DNA from: Gemmatimonadaceae bacterium
Lineage (GTDB): Bacteria > Latescibacterota > UBA2968 > UBA8231
DNA: 43,517 nt
Direction: 5' to 3'
NCBI GenBank assembly: GCA_002726335.1
Contig: PBSR01000031.1
Coordinates: 1 to 43,517, forward strand
The position numbers and the translations under genes were made by a program. Numbering within the stretch: the stretch's first letter is position 1; each line of letters starts with the position of its first letter. Shown in pieces: positions 25,644-34,492 of the stretch. Under the pieces are notes generated by a model that had not been told where the DNA came from, did not search any database, and saw only the letters and a list, made by a program, of their open reading frames with translations.

Positions 25644-25706
25644 TCGCCGTCCCCGGTTCCTCCACCTCCCGCAGTCTCTCGCTCATGGCCGGTTGCATCT
25701 GATCTG

Positions 25707-26165
25707 ATGGATAAGTGGGATCGAATCCTGCGTCCCGAGAACATTGTCGTGGGACTGCAATCGCGAAAAAAGTTCGACGCGCTGCGTGAGTTGACCGCCG
25801 TGTTCGATGGTGACGACGCCGTCACCGATCGGAAGTCATTCCTGTCGAATCTCATCCTGCGCGAGAAGCAGAGCACCACCGGTATCGGCAGGGGGGTCGC
25901 GGTACCGCATGCCCATGAAGATTCGATTCGCCGACAGATTCTCGCCATCGGCATCTCGCGTGAGGGCATCGAGTTCGACGCCGTCGACGGCGAACCCGTA
26001 CACGTGGTGGCTGTTTTGGGGACACCGAAGAAACACCAGAAACAGCACATGGAGCTGCTCGCCGCCCTTTCCCGCGTGCTCCAGCACGAAAAAGTCAGGC
26101 AAACGTTGCTCGATGCCGGGAGTGCCGTGGAGGTGATCGATATCTTCAAGTGTTCTACTATATAG
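25707..26165 (+). CDS. PTS EIIA type-2 (PtsN-like) phosphocarrier protein
   Basis: 152 residues, the length of the fructose/nitrogen-type EIIA domain. The fold is complete (ALRELTAVFDG, ILREKQSTTGIGRGVAVPH, ILAIGISREGIEFDAVDGEPVHVVAVLGTP). The phosphorylation site is H68 in GVAVPHAH, matching H73 of E. coli EIIA-Ntr. These proteins receive phosphate from HPr/NPr and regulate other proteins or feed a sugar EIIB. No HPr, EI, EIIB or EIIC is nearby, so a regulatory role is more likely than transport. It is in the cytoplasm. There is no clear Shine-Dalgarno before the ATG. It is followed after 37 nt by the recombination genes. Confidence 0.9.
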   Translation: MDKWDRILRPENIVVGLQSRKKFDALRELTAVFDGDDAVTDRKSFLSNLILREKQSTTGIGRGVAVPHAHEDSIRRQILAIGISREGIEFDAVDGEPVHVVAVLGTPKKHQKQHMELLAALSRVLQHEKVRQTLLDAGSAVEVIDIFKCSTI

Positions 26166-26166
26166 T
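26157..26166. promoter_or_regulatory. palindrome in an AT-rich junction before the AddB-like gene
   Basis: ACTATATAGT is a perfect 10-bp palindrome straddling the EIIA stop codon, inside an AT-rich stretch (26141-26206) that also has CTTTTTG and TTTATAGTTATTG. It may hold a promoter or operator for the next gene; I could not fix a -35/-10 pair. Confidence 0.25.
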
Positions 26167-26202
26167 CTTTACAACCTCTTTTTGTGCAACCGTTTATAGT
26201 TA

Positions 26203-28314
26203 TTGACTGAGGCCAGACTCGGACCCGCATGGTCGGCGGACACAGTCGCCGCGGTCAGCTCACCGCCGACGGGGTCGTGCTGGGTCGATCTGCCGCAGGG
26301 ACCCGGAGCGACAGATCTGGCCGTCGCTCGACTGCAGTCACTGCTCGAGCAGGGCGTTCGTGGTGACCGGATCCTGGTCCTTCTGCCGCAGCGCGACCGG
26401 CGCAGTCTGTACGAGTCTCCTGCCGCAGACAGACCACGGGCCGGCACGCGGCCGCAGGTCCACACCTATTACAGCCTGACAACTCGGCTGGTGCGGCTGT
26501 TCTGGCCCGTGGCAGCCGGTGACGCCGGCTTCCATCGGCCCCGACAGGCTCCCGTACAGCTGACCTACGAGACCGCCCAGTACGTGATGGGGCAGGTCGC
26601 CGAGCCACTGCTGCGCCAGGGATATTTCGAGGGACTCACCCTGCGTCCGCAACGGATCCTCTCGCAACTGCTCGACAACCTCAACAAGGCGGCGGTCAAC
26701 GGCTACGATGTCGCCCATGTGGCCGATCGTCTCCGCGCTGCCTGGACGGGAGACGGCGACCGGCTCGTCTACTTCGAGCAGGCCCAGACATGCGTCGAAC
26801 GGTTTCGTGCCCACTGTCTGCAGCACAATCTTCTCGACGTCTCACTCGCCCTCGAAGTCTTCCGTACCCAGCTCGAACCACGGGCGGTGGTGGCCGCTTA
26901 TCTCGACGAGCACTTCCGTCACCTTCTCGTCGAAGGTGTGGAGGAAACCGTCCCCGTGGCTCAGGACTTCGTCGGCCGGCGGCTCGAGGCCGCTGACTCC
27001 GCCTTCCTCGTGTCTCGGAGGAATGGCGGATTCCGGGTTTTTCTCGGCGTCGATCCCGAAGGCGCCGTCGCCCTGCGCTCCCGCTGCGCCACCGTGATAT
27101 CTCTCGACGAGGGTCCGCCACGGCCGGCACGAATTCTGGGCGAGGCCCTGGCTCGGCGCATCGAGGGCGGGGGAGTGTCCCGTACGTCGGCAGATTCGGC
27201 CGAGGCTGAATCGGTGCGCCGCCTCGTGGACCGTCACCGCGGTGGCATGGTCGACGCCGTGGCCCGCGAGGTGGTTCGTCTCGTCAGCGAAGGCGAGGCA
27301 CAGCCGGGGGACATCGCCATCATCGCCCCGCATGCCGACGGTGTGCTCCGTTTCCTCATCGACGAGGCCCTGGGGGCGGCGGGAATTCCCTGCGCCATCG
27401 TCCGCCGCTTCGAGAGTCTGCGGGAAGAACCGGAAGTCCGGATCGCCCTCGCCCTGGCGGCCCTGGCGCACGACGGCTGGCGTCGTCCTCCTCATCTGAG
27501 CGATGTCGCCGAAGCGCTGGGTGTGGTACTCGGGATCGATCCGGTGCGCGCCAGGCTGCTGGCTCGGGCCGGATACGACCCCCGCGCCGGAGGTCTGCGT
27601 TGTCTCGGTGACGATGAGGTCCTGGCTGAACGGGCGACACCGGAAGCCCTGCAGGGCTACGAGGCGTTGCGCACGTGGCTGGAGGCCCGCCGGGCCGGGG
27701 AGCCGCTTTCTCTCGATCTTTTCTTGAGACGTCTCTTCGGTGAGGTACTGTCACGTCCTGATCTGGATCCGGGTGCTGGCGACACCTATGCCCGGCTCAT
27801 CTCGTCGGCAGCCTGGTTCCGTCGATCGGCGCCCGCCATGGAGGACGCTCTTGGTGCCCGGGACCTGTCAGCGGCGGAAGGATACGTGGCCATGGTCGAG
27901 GAGGGCGTCGTGTCGGCAGCGCACACCGTACCGATGTCGGCAGCTGACGAAGAGTCGGTACTCGTCGTCGCACCGGTCTACACCTATCTGCTGGAGGAGC
28001 GTACAGCGCGGTACCAGTTCTGGCTCGATGTGGGGTCCATCAGCTGGTGGGAACCACCGCACCAGCCGCTGACCAACCCCCACGTGCTGGCCCGGGGGTG
28101 GCAGCCAGGCGGCCGCTGGACGGATGCCGTCGACTTCGAGACGCGCAACCGCGTACTGGCGCGACTCGTGCGGGGTCTGTGCAGCCGGGCGTCGGGTACC
28201 ATCTATCTATGCTGGAGCGAGACAGAGGGAGGAGCGGGCTCAGGACATGCTGCCGACACGCCACTGCTGCGCGCGGCCATGGATCTGCTCGGTCCGCTGG
28301 AAGAGGCACCATGA
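26203..28314 (+). CDS. AddB-like helicase-nuclease subunit without Walker A
   Basis: 703 residues. The start is TTG 26203, the only start-like codon near the N-terminus, without a strong ribosome-binding site. The sequence resembles AddB/RecC-type, UvrD-derived subunits: an early LQSLLEQGVRGDRILVLLPQRDRRSL strand pair, the middle LLVEGVEE, and a helicase-domain-2-like stretch GDIAIIAPHADGVLRFLIDEALGAAGIPCAIVRRFESLREEPEVRIALALAAL. The position of a Walker A loop reads GPGATDLA without the GKT, so it is unlikely to hydrolyse ATP. In AddAB, the B subunit scans for Chi; here its nuclease part is absent and is supplied by the gene two places downstream. Its stop overlaps the helicase start (ATGA at 28311). 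Confidence 0.68.
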   Translation: MTEARLGPAWSADTVAAVSSPPTGSCWVDLPQGPGATDLAVARLQSLLEQGVRGDRILVLLPQRDRRSLYESPAADRPRAGTRPQVHTYYSLTTRLVRLFWPVAAGDAGFHRPRQAPVQLTYETAQYVMGQVAEPLLRQGYFEGLTLRPQRILSQLLDNLNKAAVNGYDVAHVADRLRAAWTGDGDRLVYFEQAQTCVERFRAHCLQHNLLDVSLALEVFRTQLEPRAVVAAYLDEHFRHLLVEGVEETVPVAQDFVGRRLEAADSAFLVSRRNGGFRVFLGVDPEGAVALRSRCATVISLDEGPPRPARILGEALARRIEGGGVSRTSADSAEAESVRRLVDRHRGGMVDAVAREVVRLVSEGEAQPGDIAIIAPHADGVLRFLIDEALGAAGIPCAIVRRFESLREEPEVRIALALAALAHDGWRRPPHLSDVAEALGVVLGIDPVRARLLARAGYDPRAGGLRCLGDDEVLAERATPEALQGYEALRTWLEARRAGEPLSLDLFLRRLFGEVLSRPDLDPGAGDTYARLISSAAWFRRSAPAMEDALGARDLSAAEGYVAMVEEGVVSAAHTVPMSAADEESVLVVAPVYTYLLEERTARYQFWLDVGSISWWEPPHQPLTNPHVLARGWQPGGRWTDAVDFETRNRVLARLVRGLCSRASGTIYLCWSETEGGAGSGHAADTPLLRAAMDLLGPLEEAP

Positions 28315-30599
28315 CCGTCGCCCCTGGTGCGGACTTCGAGCCGCGACCCGGCCAGCGTGAGATTCTCGCCTATGAGGCAGGGTGGATGGGCGTCGCCGCG
28401 GTGCCCGGCAGCGGCAAGACGACGACGATCGCGGCCCTGGCGGCGCGCCTGCTCGACGGCAGGTTCCAGGGCGAGGGCCCGCTCGGCGACAGCGGCGAGG
28501 TCCTCGTCGTCACCTACCAGAACACGGCGGCTGAATCTCTGCGCAGCCGTATCGGTCGGCAACTGTCCCGCCAGGGGCTGCCGCCCAGCGGCTATGCGGT
28601 GCGTACCCTCCACGGCCTGGCCTACAGCATCGTGCAGATGTGGCCGGGTCATGCCGGGACGACATCCGACTTCCGCGTCCTCGACGATCGTTCGCAGCGC
28701 GATCTCATCGATCGGGCCGTAGCCGAATGGAATGCCGAGAACACACCCACCTGGGGCCGGCTGGCACCGGGGGATGACAGTACCTACGACGCGGCGTGGG
28801 AGGAGAACTGGCGGCGTATCGCCGCCGGACTGGCGCGTACGAGCATCGCGGCGGCCAAGAACCGGCGCCTCGATGCCGAGAGATTGCTCGTTACCCTCGC
28901 CGACATCCGCCGGTCGGGGGGGCAGGCCGAGGAACTGCCCGGGATGCTCTACCTGCGGATCGGCGCCGAAATCTTCGCCCGCTACCAGCAGCTGGTCGAG
29001 ACGTCGGCAGGGATCGACTTCAACGACATGGTGCGGCTCGCCGTCGATCTGCTCGAAGCGCACCCGGATATGGCGGCGCGGCTGAACGAACGCTGGCCGG
29101 TCGTGTTGGAGGATGAAGCGCAGGACAGCGTCCCCCTGCAGGAGGACCTGCTGGGTCGCCTCACGACAGCGCATGGCCACTGGATCCGGGTCGGCGATCC
29201 GAATCAATCGATTACGAGCACCTTCACGTCGGCCGATCCCCGCTTCCTGCGACGATTCCTCGATCGCGAAGACGTGACCGCTCTGGAGATGCAGGTATCG
29301 GGTCGCTGCGCCCCCCCCGTGATGAATCTGGCCAACGACCTGGTCGACTGGGTGTGTACCGCCTATCCGGTCGTCGAGGTGCGCACCAGCGCCTTCCGTC
29401 GGCAGCACATGACACCCACCGAGGCCGGTGATCCGCAGCAGAATCCTGCGGCAGAGCGCAGCGGCATCGCCTTGCGCGGTTACGAACATCGCGATGAGGA
29501 GCTGATGGCGGTGGCAGGCCGGGCGCGGCGGTTCGCCGAAAGCCAGCCGGAGTCCACCCTGGCCGTGCTCGTGCCGACGAATCGGCTTGGTTATGAGCTG
29601 GCGGATGTTCTGAGGGCTCAACAGATCCCCTTCGACGAGCGCCTGCAGAGCTCTCGATCGTCGCGCACCGTCGTCGATCAGCTGGTGGCCATCCTGGCCT
29701 TCGTCGCCGATCCTCTCAGCTCCCGTGCGTTGGCTGGCGCCTTCGGGGCGACGACGGAACCGCCGGGCGATCCACAGCCGTCGCCGAACGATGATCTCGG
29801 TCCCCTGGTGCGCAGCTGCTACCGCTCGGAGAGCCTGCTCTACCCCGGGCCCGGCGTCGCTCTCACCGACGCCTTCCCACCCGTACAGGCCCTGCGCGAC
29901 GCCGACCTGACACCGTTGGCCAACCTGGCAGTACGAGCCAGGCGCTGGCTGGCGGCGGCCCCGTTCACGGTGGATCAACTGGTCCTGGCCATCGCCGACG
30001 ATCTCTACGAAGGGGAGGATCTCGCTCGGGCGCACCGGGTCGCCCAGTTCCTGCGTCGACGGGCCGACCAGAATCCCGCCTGGCGCCTGCCGGAACTGGC
30101 GGCCGATCTGAAGCGCGCCGACGCTGCCCGCGAAGTGCTCGGCGGGGAAGAGGACGCCGCTTTTGAACCGCGCCCCGGGCAGCTGACGGTAACCACCATG
30201 CACAAGGCCAAGGGCATGGAGTGGGACCTGGTCTATCTGGTCAGCATCGACGGTCTCGAATTCCCGGGCACGACCCAGGACTACTTCCGTGGCCATCAGG
30301 AACACCTCGGTGGCGATCCAGCGGATCTTGCCAGGACCCAGCTGAACGCCCTGTTCGATCCGGCCCCAGCAGGTGATGCCGGCGCTGCGGTCGTGGCGGC
30401 GACGGCCCGTGCGGGACAGGTGGAGTACATCGGCGAGCGCCTGCGTCTGCTCTACGTGGCGATCACGAGGGCACGACGGTACCTGGCGATCAGTTTCAGC
30501 CAGCACGTATCGGCCGGTCAGCGCACCCGGCATGTGCCCGATGCCATGGTCTTTCATCGTCTGCGCACGCTGCTCGAAACTCGACAGGAGCAAGGGTGA
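28311..30599 (+). CDS. UvrD/Rep-type (SF1) helicase of an AddAB-like module
   Basis: 762 residues from ATG 28311 with GAGG 4 nt upstream; a longer frame begins inside the preceding gene and is not real. SF1A motifs in order: Q motif FEPRPGQREIL (Q15), Walker A VPGSGKTT (K36), motif II LEDEAQDS, III VGDPNQSI, V TTMHKAKGMEWDLVYLV and VI RLLYVAITRARRYL. It should be an ATP-driven 3'-5' DNA translocase. It has no C-terminal nuclease domain, unlike AddA and RecB. Stop-start overlaps with both neighbours (ATGA, GTGA) argue that the three proteins are made in fixed ratio as one complex for double-strand break processing, or possibly defence. Confidence 0.9.
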   Translation: MTVAPGADFEPRPGQREILAYEAGWMGVAAVPGSGKTTTIAALAARLLDGRFQGEGPLGDSGEVLVVTYQNTAAESLRSRIGRQLSRQGLPPSGYAVRTLHGLAYSIVQMWPGHAGTTSDFRVLDDRSQRDLIDRAVAEWNAENTPTWGRLAPGDDSTYDAAWEENWRRIAAGLARTSIAAAKNRRLDAERLLVTLADIRRSGGQAEELPGMLYLRIGAEIFARYQQLVETSAGIDFNDMVRLAVDLLEAHPDMAARLNERWPVVLEDEAQDSVPLQEDLLGRLTTAHGHWIRVGDPNQSITSTFTSADPRFLRRFLDREDVTALEMQVSGRCAPPVMNLANDLVDWVCTAYPVVEVRTSAFRRQHMTPTEAGDPQQNPAAERSGIALRGYEHRDEELMAVAGRARRFAESQPESTLAVLVPTNRLGYELADVLRAQQIPFDERLQSSRSSRTVVDQLVAILAFVADPLSSRALAGAFGATTEPPGDPQPSPNDDLGPLVRSCYRSESLLYPGPGVALTDAFPPVQALRDADLTPLANLAVRARRWLAAAPFTVDQLVLAIADDLYEGEDLARAHRVAQFLRRRADQNPAWRLPELAADLKRADAAREVLGGEEDAAFEPRPGQLTVTTMHKAKGMEWDLVYLVSIDGLEFPGTTQDYFRGHQEHLGGDPADLARTQLNALFDPAPAGDAGAAVVAATARAGQVEYIGERLRLLYVAITRARRYLAISFSQHVSAGQRTRHVPDAMVFHRLRTLLETRQEQG

Positions 30600-31408
30600 C
30601 CCTGCAGCTGAGCCAGAGCGCCCTGGCGGCCTTCACCCGTTGTCCGCAGCGGTTCTACCTGCGATTCGTGCGCCGTCTGCAGTGGCCGGCGCCGCTCACC
30701 GGGTCCGAGCAGGAATGGGAGCGATCCCTGCACCGCGGTCAGGAGCTGCACCTCTTCATCCAGCAGGCCGCTCTCGGCATGGACGTGGACAGCCTGGTCC
30801 GTGCAGCGGGTGATCGACAGCTGTCACGCTGGTGGGAGAGCGTCATCGAGCATCCACCCCCGCAGCCCGAGGGCAAGGTGTACAGCGAGATCGAGCTGAC
30901 GGTGCCGCTGGGCGATCATCGTCTCGTGGCCCGTTTCGACCGGCTCATCGTATCTGATTCCGGCATCCACATCGTCGACTGGAAGACGGGGACGCCACAG
31001 GATGTCACCCGCCTGGAGCGCAGCTGGCAGACCACCGTCTATCGATTCGTCGCCGTCGAGGCGTCGACACAACTGACATCAGGGGAGGCAGGAGTGAGGC
31101 CATCGGACATCGGCTTCACTTACTGGCAGGCCGAGGCGCCGCAGGCACCGCTGGTACTGGTTTACGACGAAGCCGGCCACGAGGCGGCACGGGAGCGGAT
31201 CACGGCAGCGTTGGCACGGATCGAGCAGCGCCTGGCGGCGGTAGAGGAGGCCGGCTTCGAGCGCACCACCGACCTCGATGCCTGCAGGCACTGTCCGTAC
31301 CGGTCCTACTGTGAGCGCGGTCGGGAGGCGGCGCCAGGACAGGAAGTGGATGCTGATTTCGAGGATGCCGACACCTGGCCGGCGGATGCTGAGGAGGACC
31401 TGGTTTGA
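30596..31408 (+). CDS. PD-(D/E)XK nuclease with 4Fe-4S cysteines (RecB/Cas4-like)
   Basis: 270 residues, starting at GTG 30596 within GTGA, with GGAG 5 nt upstream. The nuclease core has H52, D115 (ARFDRL), D128 and K130 (IVDWKTG) and Q145/Y149 (QTTVY). C16 with C230, C233 and C239 (CRHCPYRSYC) form the cysteine set known from AddB, Cas4 and other Fe-S nucleases of this fold, where a 4Fe-4S cluster pins the domain ends. It is a separate protein here rather than a C-terminal domain of AddB. No cas1/cas2 or CRISPR is nearby, so the Cas4 alternative is unlikely. It would act on the strands unwound by the upstream helicase. Confidence 0.88.
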   Translation: MTLQLSQSALAAFTRCPQRFYLRFVRRLQWPAPLTGSEQEWERSLHRGQELHLFIQQAALGMDVDSLVRAAGDRQLSRWWESVIEHPPPQPEGKVYSEIELTVPLGDHRLVARFDRLIVSDSGIHIVDWKTGTPQDVTRLERSWQTTVYRFVAVEASTQLTSGEAGVRPSDIGFTYWQAEAPQAPLVLVYDEAGHEAARERITAALARIEQRLAAVEEAGFERTTDLDACRHCPYRSYCERGREAAPGQEVDADFEDADTWPADAEEDLV

Positions 31409-33087
31409 GGCGGTGGGCACTGCTGCTGGTGCTGGCTGCGTGCGATGATCAGACAGTGATCGACATGCCGCAGGGGCGGCCGCAGTTCGTCGACATGGCG
31501 GCCACGGCAGGACTCCGCGACCCCGTCGTGGCCGGTGAAGCCGGGCAGAAACGGCATATCCTCGAAGCCAACACGGGGGGCGCCGCGCTGTTCGACTATG
31601 ACGGCGACGGCGATGTCGATGCCTTCCTCGTCAACGGCTGGCGGTTTGGCCTGAACCGGCATGCACCCGACGCCCCGACGTCACGCCTGTACCGGAACGA
31701 CGGCGCCGGACGCTTCACCGATGTGACGCAGTCGGCGGGTGTCGGTCACAAGGGCTGGGGCATGGGATGTGCCGCATGGGACGTCGATGGCGACGGCTGG
31801 ACGGACCTGTCAGTCACCGCCGCCGGGCAGGACGTCCTCTACCACAATGACGGCGATGGTACCTTCAGCGAGAATCAGGATGCTCAGTTCGGTAGTTCCG
31901 GATGGTCCACCGGGATCGGTGCCGCCGATTACGACGGGGATGGTGATGTCGATGTCTACGTCGCCAGTTATGTCGATCTCGGGCCGGATCCGGCCGTGAC
32001 TCGACCGGATTCTTTCGCCTTGTGCACCTGGCGCGGTGTGACCGCCTTCTGTGGCCCGGCGGGTTTGCCGGGCGCCGTCGATCTGTTGCAGCTGATGGAC
32101 GGGGACGGCCTCTACCGTGATGCCAGCCAGCAACTCCGATCCCGGCCGGCCTACTATGGTCTGGGTGTCCTCGCCGGCGACTTCGACGGTGATGGTGACG
32201 CCGACATCTACGTGGCCGACGATTCGACGCCGAATCTCTTATACCGGAATGACGGCGGACTCTTTGTCGACATCGCCGCCGCGGCCGGGGTGGCCGTCAG
32301 CCTCGACGGTCGGCAACAGGCGGGTATGGGAATCGCGGCCGCCGATATCGACGGGGACGGCGGCATCGACTTCGCGGTGACCAACTTTTCTCACGACCAT
32401 GTCTCGCTCTATGCCAGTCAGGGCGACAGCGTTGGCACCGGTCGCTGGGAGGATCTCAGCTACGCCCACGATGTGGGACGTCACACCCTGTCGACGCTGG
32501 GCTGGGGGGCCGGCCTGGTCGATTTTGACAATGACGCAGACATCGATCTGTTCGTCGCCAACGGTCACGTCTACCCTGCCGTCGGCGACGCCGGGATCGG
32601 TACTTCCTACAAACAGCTGAACCAGCTGTTCGACAACGATGGCGGTGTGCTGCGTGACGTGGGTGAGCGGTCGGGACCAGGCCTGCAGGTGGTGGAATCC
32701 AGTCGCGGCGCCGCCTTCGGCGACGTCGATGACGATGGCGATGTGGACATCCTCGTTGTCAATCTTGATGCACCGCCTTCCCTGCTGCGCAACGACGGGG
32801 GCAACCGTCTCGCCTGGTTGAGTATCAGCCTCGTCGGGCCCGCGACGAATCGAAGTGCCATCGGCGCTCGCGTGGAGGTTACAGCCGCGGGCCGTTCGCA
32901 GTGGCGGGAGCTGCGGGCCGGAACCGGGTACCTCTCCCAGGATGACCATCGTCTGCACTTCGGCCTGGGCACGGCGTCGACGGCGACGGTACGGGTGCGC
33001 TGGCCGGACGGTCTCTGGCAGGAGGCGGGTGAGGTGGCTGTCCGCCAACGGCTCCGCCTCGAGCGGCCTACCTCACCGGCTCACTGA
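31405..33087 (+). CDS. CRTAC1-like FG-GAP lipoprotein (ASPIC/UnbV domain)
   Basis: 560 residues. It starts at TTG 31405 in TTGA overlapping the nuclease stop, with GAGGAGG 7 nt upstream, an excellent ribosome-binding site. A very short lipoprotein signal (LLLVLAAC, lipid Cys13) sends it to a membrane surface. Seven FG-GAP/VCBS calcium loops follow (for instance FDYDGDGDVDAF, WDVDGDGWTD, DFDGDGDADIY, DIDGDGGIDF, DVDDDGDVDI), forming a beta-propeller, and residues about 470-555 are an ASPIC/UnbV domain. CRTAC1-type proteins are extracytoplasmic; their role in bacteria is not settled. The coupling to a DNA-repair module is odd and may only be shared transcription. Its last 20 bp overlap the convergent miaB end. 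Confidence 0.9.
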   Translation: MRRWALLLVLAACDDQTVIDMPQGRPQFVDMAATAGLRDPVVAGEAGQKRHILEANTGGAALFDYDGDGDVDAFLVNGWRFGLNRHAPDAPTSRLYRNDGAGRFTDVTQSAGVGHKGWGMGCAAWDVDGDGWTDLSVTAAGQDVLYHNDGDGTFSENQDAQFGSSGWSTGIGAADYDGDGDVDVYVASYVDLGPDPAVTRPDSFALCTWRGVTAFCGPAGLPGAVDLLQLMDGDGLYRDASQQLRSRPAYYGLGVLAGDFDGDGDADIYVADDSTPNLLYRNDGGLFVDIAAAAGVAVSLDGRQQAGMGIAAADIDGDGGIDFAVTNFSHDHVSLYASQGDSVGTGRWEDLSYAHDVGRHTLSTLGWGAGLVDFDNDADIDLFVANGHVYPAVGDAGIGTSYKQLNQLFDNDGGVLRDVGERSGPGLQVVESSRGAAFGDVDDDGDVDILVVNLDAPPSLLRNDGGNRLAWLSISLVGPATNRSAIGARVEVTAAGRSQWRELRAGTGYLSQDDHRLHFGLGTASTATVRVRWPDGLWQEAGEVAVRQRLRLERPTSPAH

Positions 33088-34492
33088 CCGAGCCGAAGAG
33101 CGTATGCGACGTCGTGCGCTCGACGGCGACGCGGACCACGCGGTTGGCCGGCACCGGTTCGGGGAAGATGGTGGTCTTGCCCTGACGCGATCGGCCGAAC
33201 TGGGTCGTGGTGCCGTCGTCGGCGGGGCGCCTGCTCTCACCTTCCACCAGAACCTCCACCTGCTGTCCCACCATCGTGGCGTTGATCTGGCGCGAGATCT
33301 CTTCCTGGAGCTCGATGACACGCTGCAGTCGCTCCGTCTTTACCGGGTCCGGCACATCGTCCGGCATGGTTCGTGCCGCCTGCGTGCCGGAGCGCTGCGA
33401 ATACTTGAACATAAACGCAGAATCAAAGCGCATTTCTTCCATGAGGTCGACAGTGGCTTGGAAGTCCTGCTCCGTCTCGCCGCAGAATCCGGTGATGATG
33501 TCCGTCGTCAGGGCCAGGTCGGGTACAGCCTTTCGTAATGCCGTTACCAGTTGCCGGTAGCGGACGGCGGTATAGCCGCGTTGCATCGCCAACAGCTGGG
33601 TCTCGCTGCCGGACTGCACCGGCAGGGGGAGGGAAGGGCAGACCTGGGGCGTCTCGGCCATGGCGGCGATGACGTCATCGGTGAAATCGACAGGGTAGGG
33701 AGAGGTGAAGCGCACACGTTCGATACCGTCCACGGCGGCGACGCGGCGCAGCAGTCGGGCGAAGTCGGTGTTGCCATCATCATACGAGTTGACGGTCTGA
33801 CCCAGCAGAGTGACCTCCCGGAAGCCATCCTCGGCCAGCGTCCGGACCTGACGCAGGATCTCGTCGGCGGGCAGGCTGCGCTCCCGACCGCGTACATACG
33901 GTACGATGCAGAAGGTGCAGAACTTGTCGCAGCCGCGGATGATGGTGACCCAGGCATTGGTCGCCTTGCGGTTTCGCCGCGGATCGACACCGATGTAGTT
34001 CTCCTGCCGACTGAGGCGGGTGTCGAGCAGGGTTTCATCGGAGGTTTCGGCCAGCAGGGCGGGCAGGCGGCCGTAGGTGTCGGGACCGGCCACCAGATCT
34101 ACCCAGGGAGCCCTCGTGGGCAGCGAATCCGCCAGATGCTGCGCCATACACCCGAGAATGCCCAGCGTCAGGTCGGGCCGCTGGCGGCGCAGACCGTTGA
34201 GCTGGCTGGCGCGACCGATGACTCTCTCCTCGGCATTCTCACGCACAGCGCAGGTATTGATCAGAATGATGTCCGCCTCCTCCGGCGCCGACACGAGGCG
34301 GAAGCCAGCGTCGCCGAGAATGGAAGTCACCGTTTCGCTGTCGGCGACGTTCATCTGGCATCCGTAGGTCTCGACGTAGACGGATCGGGAGGTCGGCCGG
34401 GAGTCGATCGTTGCCGCCGTCGACGATGACTTGCTCCGGTGCGGTCCGGTGACATCGTCCAGCATGGGCAGCTCGGCGAAGGTGTCGCTCAC
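33068..34492 (-). CDS. miaB: tRNA-2-methylthio-N6-dimethylallyladenosine synthase
   Basis: 474 residues from GTG 34492, preferred over ATG 34507 because GGAAGG lies 7 nt before it and its GTGA overlaps the mtaB stop. Three cysteines of the N-terminal cluster domain are C45 (TYGCQMN), C81 and C115; the radical SAM CxxxCxxC is C188, C192, C195 in GCDKFCTFCIVPYVRG. A C-terminal TRAM domain (VGQQVEVLVEGESR...) is present. MiaB adds a methylthio group to i6A37 in tRNAs reading UNN codons. miaA is not seen in the window. It is the second gene of an mtaB-miaB unit and ends convergently with the CRTAC1-like gene, overlapping it by 20 bp. Confidence 0.95.
   Translation of the reverse strand: MSDTFAELPMLDDVTGPHRSKSSSTAATIDSRPTSRSVYVETYGCQMNVADSETVTSILGDAGFRLVSAPEEADIILINTCAVRENAEERVIGRASQLNGLRRQRPDLTLGILGCMAQHLADSLPTRAPWVDLVAGPDTYGRLPALLAETSDETLLDTRLSRQENYIGVDPRRNRKATNAWVTIIRGCDKFCTFCIVPYVRGRERSLPADEILRQVRTLAEDGFREVTLLGQTVNSYDDGNTDFARLLRRVAAVDGIERVRFTSPYPVDFTDDVIAAMAETPQVCPSLPLPVQSGSETQLLAMQRGYTAVRYRQLVTALRKAVPDLALTTDIITGFCGETEQDFQATVDLMEEMRFDSAFMFKYSQRSGTQAARTMPDDVPDPVKTERLQRVIELQEEISRQINATMVGQQVEVLVEGESRRPADDGTTTQFGRSRQGKTTIFPEPVPANRVVRVAVERTTSHTLFGSVSEPVR

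Noticed and set aside
28203..30593. 796-codon minus-strand open frame opposite the helicase gene
   Set aside because: The plus strand encodes all SF1 motifs; the antisense product has no recognisable fold or ribosome-binding site.
30596..31408. Nuclease as Cas4
   Set aside because: No cas1, cas2 or repeat array is present, and it is coupled to an AddAB-like helicase pair.
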